Source of the DNA: Streptococcus ovuberis
GTDB taxonomy: Bacteria > Bacillota > Bacilli > Lactobacillales > Streptococcaceae
DNA length: 64,000 nt
Reading direction: 5' to 3'
Assembly (NCBI RefSeq): GCF_012396585.1
Contig: NZ_JAAXPR010000006.1
Location: forward strand, 1 to 64,000
The notes under the pieces are model-generated. The model made no database searches. It saw only the letters and a list, made by a program, of their open reading frames with translations, and had not been told where the DNA came from. Below are positions 24,468-34,076 of this stretch, piece after piece. Every line of letters begins with the position of its first letter. The stretch's first letter is position 1. The translations under genes and the position numbers were made by a program.

Positions 24468-25841
24468 TTGGTAGCAATAAAAAGAGCAGCTGAGTATATA
24501 GCAAAGCAGAAATCGGCTGTTATAGAGGATTTTAAACCTCGGTACCATCTGACTCCAGAGGTGGGTTGGATGAACGACCCAAATGGTTTTATCTACTTTA
24601 AGGGAGAATACCATCTGTTTTACCAATATAACCCATATGATAGTGTTTGGGGACCGATGCATTGGGGACATGCTAAAAGTAAGGATCTGGTCAACTGGGA
24701 GTATCTCCCAGTTGCCTTAGCCCCAGATCAGCCTTATGATAAAGACGGTTGTTTTTCTGGCTCTGCAATTGTTAAAGACGACAAACTATGGCTCATGTAC
24801 ACAGGGCATATTGTGGGAGATGACGGAGTTGTGACTCAGGTGCAAAACATGGCTTATTCAACAGATGGTGTGAGCTTTGAAAAGTATGCCAAGAATCCGA
24901 TTGCAACAGCAGATACTCTACCAGATGAGATCATTGCGAATGATTTTCGTGATCCTAAGGTCTTTGAACACAACGGTCGCTATTACGCTGTGGTTGCGAC
25001 CAAACACCGTGATAATGTTGGTTGTATTGTTCTCCTAGGATCGGAAGACTTACTAACATGGCGTTTTGAATCAATCTTCTTAAAAGGGGAGCCTCACCAA
25101 GGACCTGTTTGGGAATGCCCAGACTATTTTGAAATAGATGGCCAGTCCTATCTTATCATGTCACCAATGAGATATCAGCGAAATGAGTTAGAGTTTGTAA
25201 ACCTTAATTCCAATGTCATTGTAAAAGGTTCTGTTGACTGGGATACAAAGACTTTTGTTACTGAGAGTTTTGACGAAATTGATCATGGTCATGATTTTTA
25301 TGCAGCTCAAACGACTCAAGGGCCTAATGGTGAACGAGTGATGGTGGCTTGGATGCATACATGGGGAAGAACGATTATTCCCCACGAAAAAGGGCATAAA
25401 TGGTATGGTCAGATGACGCTTGCGCGCATACTAACTCGGGAAGGCACAAACATCTCCCAATCTTTGCCACAAACTGTGATAGATAACTTGCCTCTTTTAA
25501 ACCTGCAAAATGCAAGAGATATTATTGGACAAACAAGTATTGAAGTAGTAGATTCAATCCAATTTAAATTAGGAACAAGCGATGATTACCTTCTCTTTGG
25601 GGTTGACCGAGAAAAACAAGAAGTTTATATAGATCGTCAACATCTGAAGCTTACTCAAGTTGGTGAGGAGGAATGGGATACTACTAGACGCTCTGTTAGA
25701 CTTGCTACAAAAACATTAACCATTGTGCTAGATACAAATAGCCTAGAGCTATTTGTAAATAATGGCCAAGAAAGTCTATCATCAACCTTTTATATCGAAG
25801 GTGATGCAGAGCTACAAGTCCTGCCTTCTTCCCGTTGCTAG
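24468..25841 (+). CDS. susH: GH32 beta-fructosidase (sucrose/sucrose-6-phosphate hydrolase)
   Basis: This family 32 glycoside hydrolase has WMNDPNG (34-40, nucleophile Asp37), FRDPKV with RDP at 161-163, and WECPDYF with acid/base Glu216. The C-terminal beta-sandwich begins near residue 330. No signal peptide is present, so imported unphosphorylated sucrose or short fructans are cut in the cytoplasm. TTG at 24468 is chosen because AAGGAGGG (24453-24460) is 7 nt upstream. ATG 24450 lies before that site and has none of its own. Confidence 0.9.
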   Translation: MVAIKRAAEYIAKQKSAVIEDFKPRYHLTPEVGWMNDPNGFIYFKGEYHLFYQYNPYDSVWGPMHWGHAKSKDLVNWEYLPVALAPDQPYDKDGCFSGSAIVKDDKLWLMYTGHIVGDDGVVTQVQNMAYSTDGVSFEKYAKNPIATADTLPDEIIANDFRDPKVFEHNGRYYAVVATKHRDNVGCIVLLGSEDLLTWRFESIFLKGEPHQGPVWECPDYFEIDGQSYLIMSPMRYQRNELEFVNLNSNVIVKGSVDWDTKTFVTESFDEIDHGHDFYAAQTTQGPNGERVMVAWMHTWGRTIIPHEKGHKWYGQMTLARILTREGTNISQSLPQTVIDNLPLLNLQNARDIIGQTSIEVVDSIQFKLGTSDDYLLFGVDREKQEVYIDRQHLKLTQVGEEEWDTTRRSVRLATKTLTIVLDTNSLELFVNNGQESLSSTFYIEGDAELQVLPSSRC

Positions 25842-26295
25842 TAGGATCCTCTCTTCTTAACAGGGGTTTCAGTTTACCAAACCTTCGCTGGTATTAGTAG
25901 CTTTTGGTCAACTTTCCCTATAGGCAAAGACTGTTTTGTTATGTGGCATTGCTATCAGGAGATTTTGTTTAAAAACACAAACGATTCATTGGGAATATAC
26001 GGGTCTGAAATCAATGGAACTTACTCTCAAAGAGTTTTCTAGTTGCGCTACTTTAAGACTACCAGCTAGAACTTTCCCTGACAGCGTTAGCATGAAGTTG
26101 AATACCTATCAGATGCCCCTCTTAAAACTTATTTTTGCAGTGAGATGCAGAGGGCTTTGAGGCTGATGAATCTAAAAAGCGTGAGTTGTGAGTGAAGCCT
26201 ATCTACTAAATTTCGCTGACGTTGTTACTTTTTATAGTTGTCCACAAGTTTTCGAGACTATTCTTTGAAAGCTCAAGCGATTCACTAAACCTATA

Positions 26296-26327
26296 AGCAG
26301 GAGCCAAAAGGCTTCTGTTTTTTTGAT
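26296..26327 (+). terminator. Terminator upstream of adcR
   Basis: CAGGAGCC pairs with GGCTTCTG around AAAA, followed by seven T residues. Confidence 0.8.
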
Positions 26328-26410
26328 TTTAAGGGAGCAGCTGGTTTTAAGGGAAGGCTGCATTCTCTATTTCAGTTTTAATTCTAAAAGTGGCAAGAAA
26401 ACTTTTACTT

Positions 26411-26439
26411 TTGACTATTTAACCAGTTAATGATAGAAT
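26411..26439 (+). promoter_or_regulatory. adcRCBA promoter with AdcR box
   Basis: TTGACT (26411-26416) and TAGAAT (26434-26439) are 17 bp apart. TTAACCAGTTAA (26419-26430) lies wholly in the spacer and matches the AdcR consensus TTAACYRGTTAA at all 12 positions. Zinc-loaded AdcR bound here would exclude RNA polymerase. Confidence 0.9.
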
Positions 26440-26479
26440 AGATTCTGTTAACACATAAAGATAAGGACTTATACTTAAA

Positions 26480-26926
26480 ATGACTGCTTTAGCTAAACAG
26501 ATCGATCAGGCACTTAATGCCATTATTTTAAAGTCAGAAAACCATCTAGAGCTCTTAGTTGGCGCCTGCCAGAGTGATGTTTCTTTGACCAACACCCAAG
26601 AACATATTCTCATGTTAATCAATGACGGCGTCTTGAACAATTCTGACCTAGCCAAGGCGCTAAATGTCAGCCAGGCAGCTGTAACCAAGGCGATAAAAGC
26701 GCTTAAGGCTCAAGGCATGTTGGAGTCTGTCAGGGATGCCAAGGATGGGCGGATGACCTATCATCAATTAACAGATCTGGCTAGACCGATTGCGCAAGAG
26801 CATGAGCATCACCATGCGCATACGCTTGGAACTTACGAAGCCTTGATAGAGACCTACTCTGCTGATGAGCAGGCGGTCATCAGCCGTTTCCTCCGGGATT
26901 TGTTAGTTAAGATTGAGGAGGACTGA
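26480..26926 (+). CDS. adcR: MarR-family zinc-responsive repressor
   Basis: The 148-residue protein is a MarR winged helix ([28 protein letters not shown] as recognition region, wing [10 protein letters not shown]). His-rich stretches (EHEHHHAHT) supply zinc ligands. It is the first gene of the zinc uptake operon. The stop codon TGA overlaps the ATG of adcC by one base. It should repress the operon when zinc is plentiful. Confidence 0.95.
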   Translation: MTALAKQIDQALNAIILKSENHLELLVGACQSDVSLTNTQEHILMLINDGVLNNSDLAKALNVSQAAVTKAIKALKAQGMLESVRDAKDGRMTYHQLTDLARPIAQEHEHHHAHTLGTYEALIETYSADEQAVISRFLRDLLVKIEED

Positions 26927-27639
26927 TGCGCTACATTACAGTTGAAAATTTATCCTTTCAATACGATAAGGAGCCTGTTTTAGAGGGGATTTCCTACCAT
27001 TTAGACAGTGGGGAATTCATCACTCTGACGGGGGAAAATGGTGCGGCCAAGACAACTTTGGTTAAGGCCACCTTAGGAATTTTGAAGCCATTGAAGGGGC
27101 AAGTGACTATTTCAGACAAGAGCCTGTCGGGGCAAAAATTACGCTTAGCGTATCTGCCTCAACAAGTAGCCAGCTTTAATGCGGGGTTTCCGTCAACGGT
27201 TCACGAATTTGTTCAATCAGGCCGCTACCCAAGAAAGGGATGGTTTCGGCGATTGACCTCCCACGACCAAGAACATGTCCGGGTCAGTCTGGAGTCTGTC
27301 GGAATGTGGGAGCATCGCAATCAACGTCTTGGCTCGCTATCTGGCGGTCAAAAACAGCGGGCTATTATCGCTCGGATGTTTGCTAGCGATCCGGATATTT
27401 TTATCCTGGACGAGCCGACAACAGGAATGGACATCACCTCTAAAGAAGAATTTTATGGTTTGATGTACCATTCTGCCAAGAAGCATGGCAAGGCGGTCCT
27501 CATGATTACCCATGATCCAGATGAGGTCAAGGCTTTTGCGGACCGTAATATCCATCTGGTAAGGGATCAACAGTCTCCGTGGCGCTGTTTTAACCTCCAT
27601 GAACGTGACTATGACCATCAGGAGGTGACGCATGCTTAG
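26926..27639 (+). CDS. adcC: Zinc ABC transporter ATP-binding protein
   Basis: This is a 237-residue ABC ATPase. Walker A reads GENGAAKTT (36-44), with Ala in place of the usual second Gly, which I recall as normal for streptococcal AdcC. LSGGQKQR is the signature and FILDEPT the Walker B, with a switch His in MITHD. The gene overlaps adcB by 8 nt. Confidence 0.95.
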   Translation: MRYITVENLSFQYDKEPVLEGISYHLDSGEFITLTGENGAAKTTLVKATLGILKPLKGQVTISDKSLSGQKLRLAYLPQQVASFNAGFPSTVHEFVQSGRYPRKGWFRRLTSHDQEHVRVSLESVGMWEHRNQRLGSLSGGQKQRAIIARMFASDPDIFILDEPTTGMDITSKEEFYGLMYHSAKKHGKAVLMITHDPDEVKAFADRNIHLVRDQQSPWRCFNLHERDYDHQEVTHA

Positions 27640-28438
27640 CTTGTTTGAGTATTCCTTTATGCAGCGAGCCTTTTTGGCTATGATTGCCATGTCTGCCTTT
27701 GCGCCGATCTTGGGTATCTTCCTGATTTTGAGACGGCAATCATTGATGAGCGATACACTCAGTCACGTGTCTCTAGCTGGGGTAGCCTTGGGTCTTGTAC
27801 TGGGGTTAGATACGCGTTTATCCACGATCTTGGTGGTGTTAGCGGCAGCGATTTTCCTAGAATACCTAAGGACTATTTACAAGAGTTTAATGGAAATTGG
27901 GACGGCGATCTTGATGTCAACCGGTCTAGCGATTGCCTTGATTGTTATCAGCAAGTCAGGCGGTGCTTCCAGCATGAGCTTGGACCAGTATCTGTTTGGC
28001 TCGATTGTGACCATTAGTCAAGGACAGGTGATGGCTCTCTTTGGAATTGCAGGTGTTGTGCTGATATTGACAGCCCTTTTTCTGCGTCCGATGTACATCC
28101 TGACTTTTGATGAAGATACGGCTTATGTGGATGGCTTGCCAGTTCGGTTTATGTCAATCCTGTTTAATATGGTGACGGGTGTGGCGATTGCTCTCATGAT
28201 ACCAGCGGCAGGTGCTTTGCTGGTATCAACGATTATGGTCTTGCCGGCTTCAATTGCTCTTCAGCTGGGAAAGAGTTTTAAGACGGTGATGGCCTTGGCA
28301 GTCGGGATTGGTTTTGTGGGGATGTTATCTGGCCCGATCATTTCTTACCATTTGGATACACCGGCGTCAGCTAGTATTACGATGGTATTTGTGACCATTT
28401 TCTTGGTCGTTAGTCTTTTGAAAAAATTTATAAAATAA
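27632..28438 (+). CDS. adcB: Zinc ABC transporter permease
   Basis: The 268-residue permease of the ABC-3 (ZnuB/MntB) class has about eight helices. The cytoplasmic loop [24 protein letters not shown] is the site that contacts AdcC. It overlaps adcC and precedes adcA by 12 nt. Confidence 0.95.
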   Translation: MLSLFEYSFMQRAFLAMIAMSAFAPILGIFLILRRQSLMSDTLSHVSLAGVALGLVLGLDTRLSTILVVLAAAIFLEYLRTIYKSLMEIGTAILMSTGLAIALIVISKSGGASSMSLDQYLFGSIVTISQGQVMALFGIAGVVLILTALFLRPMYILTFDEDTAYVDGLPVRFMSILFNMVTGVAIALMIPAAGALLVSTIMVLPASIALQLGKSFKTVMALAVGIGFVGMLSGPIISYHLDTPASASITMVFVTIFLVVSLLKKFIK

Positions 28439-28450
28439 GAGGAGTTTCTC

Positions 28451-29962
28451 ATGAAAAAATTAGCCTTATTAGGCTTGTCTTTATCAGCAGCTTTCTTAGC
28501 CGCTTGTTCTAACCAAGCGACATCTGAGGAGCCAAAAGTAATTGCTAGCTTTTATCCAGTCTATGAATTCACCAAGGAAATTGTGGGTGACAAGGCTGAC
28601 GTTGAGCTTTTGATTGAGGCTGGTACAGAGGTTCACGGCTTTGAGCCATCTGCTAAAGATATTGCCAAGATCGAGGATGCAGACGCGTTTGTCTATGCTA
28701 ACGAAAATATGGAAACCTGGGTCCATGAACTCGAAGAAAACCTCGAGAAAACCAAGTCAGATGTTAAGGTCATCTCTGCGACAGAAGGTATGCTTTTGTT
28801 GCCTGGCGGTGAAGAACATGATCATGACCACGCTCATGGCGAAGAAGGCCACCACCATGATTATGATCCTCATGTCTGGACCTCACCCTACCGGGCAATC
28901 ATGATGGTTGAGGCTTTAAGGGATCAGCTCATTGAGACCTATCCTGAGCAGAAAGATGTGTTCACTAAAAATGCTCAAGCCTATATTGAAAAGTTGACTG
29001 CCCTGGATAAGGCTTATACAGATACCCTTTCTCAGGCTAAACAAAAGAGTTTCGTGACACAACACTCTGCTTTTACTTACTTGGCTTTGGACTATGGTTT
29101 GAAACAGGTATCAGTGTCAGGCATTAGCCCAGAAAATGAACCGTCTGTGACTCGCTTGGCAGAACTGGCAGATTATATTAAGACCAATGCTATCAAGTAT
29201 ATCTACTTTGAAGAGACAGCTTCTTCTGCAGTAGCAGAGACCCTCGCCAAAGAAACTGGTGTCAAAACAGCTGTCCTCAATCCTTTGGAAAGCTTGACAG
29301 CGGAAGCTATGAAGGCAGGAGAAACCTATATCTCTACAGCAGAATCGAACTTAGAGGCTCTCAAGTTAACGACTGAGACAGAAGGTCCTGAAGTTACCCC
29401 AGAGACGCCTGTTAATACTAAAACGGTCTACAATGGTTATTTTGAAGACAGTGACATCAAAGATCGTGACTTGTCAGACTATGCTGGCCAATGGCAGTCT
29501 GTTTACCCTTATCTCCTTGATGGGACCTTTGATCAAGTCTGGGATTATAAGGCTAAGAAATCAGGCGGTGCCATGACAGCAGCTGAGTACAAGGATTACT
29601 ACGATATTGGGTATAAAACTGATGTTGAGCAAATTAACATCGACAAAGATAGCATGGAATTCATCGTGGATGGAAAAGGGCATAAAAACACCTACAAGTA
29701 TGTCGGCTATAAAGTCTTGACCTACAAGAAAGGTAACCGTGGCGTTCGTTTCCTCTTTGAGGCAACTAATGAAGATGCTGGCGATTACAAGTATGTCCAG
29801 TTCAGCGACCACAACATTGCTCCTGTTAAGACGGGTCATTTCCATATTTACTTTGGTAGCGAGAGCCAGGAAAAGCTCTTGGAAGAATTGGAAAACTGGC
29901 CAACCTACTACCCAACTGACCTCAATGCCTTTGACATTGCACAGGAAATGTTGGCCCATTAA
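28451..29962 (+). CDS. adcA: Zinc-binding lipoprotein with C-terminal ZinT domain
   Basis: The 503-residue lipoprotein has lipobox LAAC (Cys19). A cluster A-I metal-binding domain runs from residue 30 to about 310 and includes a His-rich loop near residues 120-140 (EEHDHDHAHGEEGHHHDYDPH pattern). The C-terminal ZinT domain starts at VYNGYFEDSDIKDRDLSDY and has the ligand segment DHNIAPVKTGHFHIYFG. This two-domain architecture is standard for streptococcal AdcA. It captures zinc for AdcBC. Confidence 0.95.
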   Translation: MKKLALLGLSLSAAFLAACSNQATSEEPKVIASFYPVYEFTKEIVGDKADVELLIEAGTEVHGFEPSAKDIAKIEDADAFVYANENMETWVHELEENLEKTKSDVKVISATEGMLLLPGGEEHDHDHAHGEEGHHHDYDPHVWTSPYRAIMMVEALRDQLIETYPEQKDVFTKNAQAYIEKLTALDKAYTDTLSQAKQKSFVTQHSAFTYLALDYGLKQVSVSGISPENEPSVTRLAELADYIKTNAIKYIYFEETASSAVAETLAKETGVKTAVLNPLESLTAEAMKAGETYISTAESNLEALKLTTETEGPEVTPETPVNTKTVYNGYFEDSDIKDRDLSDYAGQWQSVYPYLLDGTFDQVWDYKAKKSGGAMTAAEYKDYYDIGYKTDVEQINIDKDSMEFIVDGKGHKNTYKYVGYKVLTYKKGNRGVRFLFEATNEDAGDYKYVQFSDHNIAPVKTGHFHIYFGSESQEKLLEELENWPTYYPTDLNAFDIAQEMLAH

Positions 29963-30250
29963 AAACGGGACGCCATTAAGATGGTAGTCTGATAGCCTCC
30001 CCTTATCGTGGACAGTGAAATAGTAACCCTATTTTACGAGAAACGCTAAGGGGATTTCTTGTGCTCAAAAGAAGGTCAAAGACGGAAGAAGACCTGTGAG
30101 AGCTTGCCCTGAATCTTCCTCGTTAGGTCATTTCTAGACTTGGAGCTTCCACAGTCCACCGGATTGTGGAATTCCCAACTGACCTTGGACACAATCCGAA
30201 GGACTTTATCCTTAACAAAAATTAAAAAATAACGTCATACGGCCAAGAGG
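29963..30250. other. Non-coding stretch downstream of adcA
   Basis: No gene and no clean terminator are evident. The stretch leads into transposase debris and is probably the decayed upstream part of the same insertion. Confidence 0.5.
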
Positions 30251-30400
30251 CATCCGATTGAGCAAGTTTGGGCTGAAATTTGTAAATGGGGTTTAAAAAA
30301 CAAGGCTTTTAAGACACTGGACGATGTCATTGAGAAGCTACAAGAGGTGATACGAGGCTTAGATTGGTCAGTTTTAAACACCATCGTCAACAGACATTAG
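30251..30400 (+). pseudogene. IS630-family transposase remnant, C-terminus
   Basis: The frame reads HPIEQVWAEICKWG, then KNKAFKTLDDVIEKLQEVI and ends IVNRH with a stop at 30398-30400. The HPIEQVWAEI block contains the last catalytic acidic residue of the DDE domain, and the whole matches the tail of IS630-Spn1-type elements from memory. The rest of the gene is missing. Confidence 0.8.
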
Positions 30401-30604
30401 TTTACAAAAAGTTAGGTTTTGATTTTGGGAGAGAATTGGTTTCAAGTTGCTTTCTCGCTTTCAGAGCCAGTCGTTCAACTGCCTACTGGACGGTTGCACT
30501 GCTAAGGTTTCTGCCTCATTATCACTAGGATTGCCTTGTTTTCAAGTGGAGCACTAAAACGGCTCATGATCAGCTAACGCAATTGCTATTTTGAGTTGGA
30601 AAAT

Positions 30605-30715
30605 GTGGCAGTCCTTGAAAATTTCTTTGGGGACTTTAAAATGGAGTGATATGAGCGGGTTGTTGATGTGGAGAACGATATCTCCGTTGACAACAATAAC
30701 TATCTCAAGAAATAA
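30605..30715 (+). pseudogene. Possible IS3-family transposase remnant
   Basis: A short frame VAVLENFFGDFKME, a stop, and then about 20 further codons ending NNNYLKK resemble the MESFFGxxKSE...YNNxRYxxKL region of IS3-group OrfB. The match is short and interrupted, so the family is uncertain. Confidence 0.4.
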
Positions 30716-30717
30716 AT

Positions 30718-30757
30718 AAGGGCCTTGCTCCTCTTGAATTGGGGAGCAAGGTCCTTG
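30718..30757. terminator. Hairpin terminator near the ArsR-like gene
   Basis: AAGGGCCTTGCTCC (about 30718-30731) pairs with GGGGAGCAAGGTCCTT. An A-rich flank to the left gives a T-rich tail on the minus strand, which serves the leftward gene. Confidence 0.65.
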
Positions 30758-30831
30758 ATTAATCTTTTGTTAGTTCCTTTTCTACTTGGCAGGGAGCTGC
30801 TCAAAGTTTAATTGAACGGCATAGATGGGTT

Positions 30832-31869
30832 TCAGTCATTCTCCTCTAAGGCAAAATCATTCTGCAATTTGGCAATGACTTCCCTCAATAATGCCTTGTT
30901 GACATTGTACTTGATGTCCTTATCCTTGCGGTTAATGACCAAAAGCTGGGCGTTGATCAATTTTTGGGTATGAAAAGACACAGCCGCTCCTGTAATATCC
31001 AAAGATTCGGCAATATCCTTGCTCTTTGCGTGGGGTTTGGTCAATTCAACCAAGACATTGTAACGAGTCGCATCACTTATGACCTTAATGGTCGTGGTAA
31101 AAGTGTCCACATCCAATTCGTGATGAGATTCTAAAAGCTGGTCCACGCGACAGGAAACAATGAAGTAACCGGTCCCATCAGTATTGTTATAGGAAGCAAA
31201 GCGGAGCAACCAGGGACTGACCAAGTAGAGATGGTAATCATTCTCTGGAAAAACACCAGTACTATATTGTGAAAAATAGTTGGAGCTTGTCAAAAATTCC
31301 TCTAATGAAAAATGCTCCGCATAGGCCTGGCGTTCTGCCCGACCTTTTTCTAAATAGGGTTGATAAAGCTCCACCAACTTGCGAGACAAGTCTACTAACT
31401 CTTTCATGGAAGCCAGTGGGTTGCGATAGAACAGGCTCATGTACCACTTGGATTCGGCTTTCATAGAGGATTGCTCTAATCGTTCCCAAAAGTCTGCCTC
31501 CTGATTCATGTGTTCAATTTCAGTATTGACCAAATCCCGTAACAATTCTTGGATGGTTTCTGCAGAAAATCCTAAGCAGCCCTCATGAACGTCCTCCATC
31601 GTTTGAGGGGCATTCCCTTCATCCACAAGGGTCAAATAAGCACACTGCAAGAGGGTTAAGCCGTAACCCATCAAATGATAGGCTTTGATTTTTTCTTCAT
31701 AAGGCAAGAACAAGTCCCGCAACTCTTCCATAATCGGTAGAACATCCCCTAGGATTTCCCGTTCCTTATTGGAAAAATCCCACTCCCTTTCTGCTTTAGA
31801 GGCAAGAAAAATGGGGATAAAACACTGCTCCATGATGTCACTGGCAACAGCTGAATAATGTACCGCCAT
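30832..31869 (-). CDS. ArsR-like winged-helix regulator with long N-terminal domain
   Basis: The 345-residue protein carries an ArsR/SmtB-type winged helix only at its C-terminus (about 255-335: ISDATRYNVLVELTKPHAKSKDIAESLDITGAAVSFHTQKLI). The first 250 residues are helical and not assignable. No CxC metal site is seen in the DNA-binding part. It lies 72 nt downstream of an MFS transporter gene on the same strand, so it probably controls that exporter. The ligand may be an organic compound rather than a metal. Confidence 0.75.
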   Translation of the reverse strand: MAVHYSAVASDIMEQCFIPIFLASKAEREWDFSNKEREILGDVLPIMEELRDLFLPYEEKIKAYHLMGYGLTLLQCAYLTLVDEGNAPQTMEDVHEGCLGFSAETIQELLRDLVNTEIEHMNQEADFWERLEQSSMKAESKWYMSLFYRNPLASMKELVDLSRKLVELYQPYLEKGRAERQAYAEHFSLEEFLTSSNYFSQYSTGVFPENDYHLYLVSPWLLRFASYNNTDGTGYFIVSCRVDQLLESHHELDVDTFTTTIKVISDATRYNVLVELTKPHAKSKDIAESLDITGAAVSFHTQKLINAQLLVINRKDKDIKYNVNKALLREVIAKLQNDFALEEND

Positions 31870-31941
31870 CTGCTACTCCTTTTCTAGACATTCTTACTCC
31901 CATCTTATCAAAATGGCTGCCGTCTGTAAACCATGGATAGA

Positions 31942-33240
31942 TTAAACTTGATTCATACGACTGTCAGTTGCTTGTACTGGCTCTGCTTTTTTCAGGCTAT
32001 TTTTAATGGTAACCCCAAAAAGAAGCAGGGACAAGGCCAAGAAAAGAAGTGAAATCATATCAGAAGAAAGGACCAAGACCAAACCAGACAAGATAAACTG
32101 AGCTCCGACCATTCCAAAGGTACAGAAGGTATTGATGCCTGCTCCTACGGTGGCTAAGCTTTCTTCAGGGATGGAGCGAACGACGTAGGCTTGCATTTTC
32201 GGACTAAAGATTCCAACAGTCATAGTCGTTGCAAAAATAACCAAGAAAACCATATAGGTATTGTGTAAAAGGAAACTTGTGAACATCAACACTGGCATCA
32301 GCGTCGACCATTTCAAAAGGGTTTCGAAGCTCAATGCTTTAAAAAGAGTCGTTCCCAAAACACTTCCAACGACATTCCCCAGCAGCTGCATGATGCTAAA
32401 GGTTGCCAAAGTGGTGGCTGGATTGATGAGGACGAACGAAGGATGATCTTTAATGGTTAAGACCAAGAGACTACCGACAGCGACAAAAACGGCATTTAAA
32501 CAAGCAATAGTCATAATAGAAGTCTGAAGCAAGGGAAGGTTTTTCATCACTTGATAAGACGCTTTAAGGGATTGCCAAGAATTGGCAAAGAAATGACGGG
32601 CCTCCCCTTGATTCTCTGAGTGTTGAGCCACCTCAATCGGTCTTTCCTTCAAGAGCTTTTGAAAGGCAGGACGTAGAACGAGCATAATCAAGCCTGCTCC
32701 CAAGAAGGTTCCCGCATTGACGAACGCTAACTGCTGGTAAGTCATCAGCGTGATTAAAAGGGCACCACTGGATTGAAAGACGATTTGCAATACGGATCGG
32801 GTTGCCTGACGAAAGGCATACATGGTTTCTCTATCCTCATCTGCCACAACCCGTAGGCTAAGGGGCGTGTAAAGCGCGTTTTCGTATTGCCCCGCCAAGT
32901 CAGAAAGCAGATTGGCAATGACAGCAACAATCACAATCCAAAGGGCTGGTGGAAAGCCCATGGCCAAACCAACTAGAACATAAAGTCCAACACGAAAGAA
33001 TTGGGTCGCTAAGATCGTATCTACCTTATTCTTGGTCTTATCGCCCCACATGCCCATGAAAATCATGGTCAAATACGGCAAAGTCTCGGATAAGGTCACC
33101 AATGAAATAGCCAATTTGGCATCCGGCAACAGCAAGACATAATTCATCAATGCCAAGTAATACAAGACATCTCCAAAATTGGACAACATGTCTGAGACAA
33201 AGCTCGCCATAAACAATTTATTCCCAAGGATGCGTTTCAC
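31942..33240 (-). CDS. MFS transporter
   Basis: The 432-residue protein has 12 predicted membrane helices and the MFS loop GMWGDKTKNKVDTI between helices 2 and 3. It resembles drug or macrolide-type efflux permeases, but the substrate is not evident. It starts with GTG at 33240, preceded by AGGAG (complement of about 33249-33253) with 7-nt spacing. It is the promoter-proximal gene of the pair with the ArsR-like regulator. Confidence 0.85.
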   Translation of the reverse strand: MKRILGNKLFMASFVSDMLSNFGDVLYYLALMNYVLLLPDAKLAISLVTLSETLPYLTMIFMGMWGDKTKNKVDTILATQFFRVGLYVLVGLAMGFPPALWIVIVAVIANLLSDLAGQYENALYTPLSLRVVADEDRETMYAFRQATRSVLQIVFQSSGALLITLMTYQQLAFVNAGTFLGAGLIMLVLRPAFQKLLKERPIEVAQHSENQGEARHFFANSWQSLKASYQVMKNLPLLQTSIMTIACLNAVFVAVGSLLVLTIKDHPSFVLINPATTLATFSIMQLLGNVVGSVLGTTLFKALSFETLLKWSTLMPVLMFTSFLLHNTYMVFLVIFATTMTVGIFSPKMQAYVVRSIPEESLATVGAGINTFCTFGMVGAQFILSGLVLVLSSDMISLLFLALSLLLFGVTIKNSLKKAEPVQATDSRMNQV

Positions 33241-33285
33241 AATCCATCTCCTATTTTACAAAAATTAATCATATGCTTAATTTTT

Positions 33286-33313
33286 ATTTTACCACATATT
33301 TCCTTTTTGTCAA
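33286..33313 (-). promoter_or_regulatory. Promoter of the MFS/ArsR-like operon
   Basis: On the minus strand, TTGACA (complement of 33308-33313) and TAAAAT (complement of 33286-33291) are 16 bp apart. Confidence 0.8.
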
Positions 33314-33314
33314 C

Positions 33315-33351
33315 CGTTTGTTTTATTTTAATTAAACGTTTGTTTATTTTT
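33315..33351. promoter_or_regulatory. Direct repeats upstream of the MFS promoter
   Basis: CGTTTGTTTTATTTT (33315-33329) and CGTTTGTTTATTTTT (33337-33351) are 22 bp apart, two helical turns. They abut the -35 box from upstream. They are candidate binding sites for the ArsR-like protein. The remaining 33352-33545 holds nothing I recognise. Confidence 0.55.
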
Positions 33352-33545
33352 TAAAAGAAGTTCTAAAATATTTTAGCCAATGAATAGCATGAACCTACAC
33401 CGCTATGCTATAAGTGGTAATGCCAAGAAAGCTAGTCGTTCAGACTGAAAAACGAATCAACAGGACTCAAACGGCTATTTAATCACGGGGCATCTGGAGA
33501 AATTTCAGCCATTGACTCATATGGTCTTAAAATGTGACCTCTATC

Positions 33546-33597
33546 TTGACAAAACTCGATGACAGGTGTAAACTTTATAGTATCGATTACATTTGTC
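33546..33597 (+). promoter_or_regulatory. cop promoter with two cop boxes
   Basis: TTGACA (33546-33551) and TAAACT (33569-33574) form the promoter. GACAGGTGTA (33561-33570) matches the CopY box KACANNTGTA and overlaps the -10. TACATTTGTC (33588-33597) matches it on the other strand. Confidence 0.85.
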
Positions 33598-33614
33598 ATC
33601 AAAAAGGAGAAGTG

Positions 33615-34076
33615 ATGGAAAAAGATGCGATGTCTAAAGCAGAGTGGCAGGTGATGCGGGTACTCTGGGCCAATCCAGGTGCGACTAGCTCGGAAGTGAT
33701 TACGCATTTGAGTTCAGTTTTGAATTGGCAGGGAGTGACGGTCAAGACGCTTCTCGGCAGGCTGAGGGACAAGGGGCTAATTATAGCGGAAAAAGTAGCT
33801 GGCAAGTACCACTATAGGGCTTTGGTGAGTGAACGTGACAAACTGCTACAGGAAATCAGCACCTTGCAATCCAGTGTTTGTACGACCAAGCAGGTAGATC
33901 TTGTTAGGATTTTATTGGAATGTGGAGCATTTAGTAAAGCAGATTTAGAGGACATTAGTCAGCTTGCTCTGGAAAAGAGAGAGCTGGCGCCTGAGCGAGT
34001 GATTTGTCAGTGTATAGCAGGACAATGTACCTGCGGTCAACATGGAGGAGGATGTCATGGTTCAAGAGAGGTATAA
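33615..34076 (+). CDS. copY: Copper-responsive repressor CopY
   Basis: The 153-residue protein has a BlaI/MecI-type winged helix ([23 protein letters not shown]...) and a C-terminal metal hook [11 protein letters not shown]. This is the CxCx4CxC motif that exchanges zinc for copper(I) and releases DNA. AAAGGAGAAGTG precedes the ATG at 33615; the open frame further upstream covers the operators and is not used. It overlaps copA by 20 nt. Confidence 0.95.
   Translation: MEKDAMSKAEWQVMRVLWANPGATSSEVITHLSSVLNWQGVTVKTLLGRLRDKGLIIAEKVAGKYHYRALVSERDKLLQEISTLQSSVCTTKQVDLVRILLECGAFSKADLEDISQLALEKRELAPERVICQCIAGQCTCGQHGGGCHGSREV

Larger units (their letters stand above)
25842..26479. other. 640-bp gap between sus and adc
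   Basis: No credible gene. An open frame at 25936-26160 has no ribosome site or recognisable sequence. The stretch contains a terminator at 26296-26327 and the adcR promoter. The remainder may be decayed sequence of unknown origin. Confidence 0.6.

Noticed and set aside
25936-26160. 74-codon frame downstream of susH
   Set aside because: No ribosome site and no similarity to any family I know.
26926-27639. Defective Walker A in AdcC (GENGAAKTT)
   Set aside because: The same Ala is present in AdcC proteins I recall, so it is a family feature.
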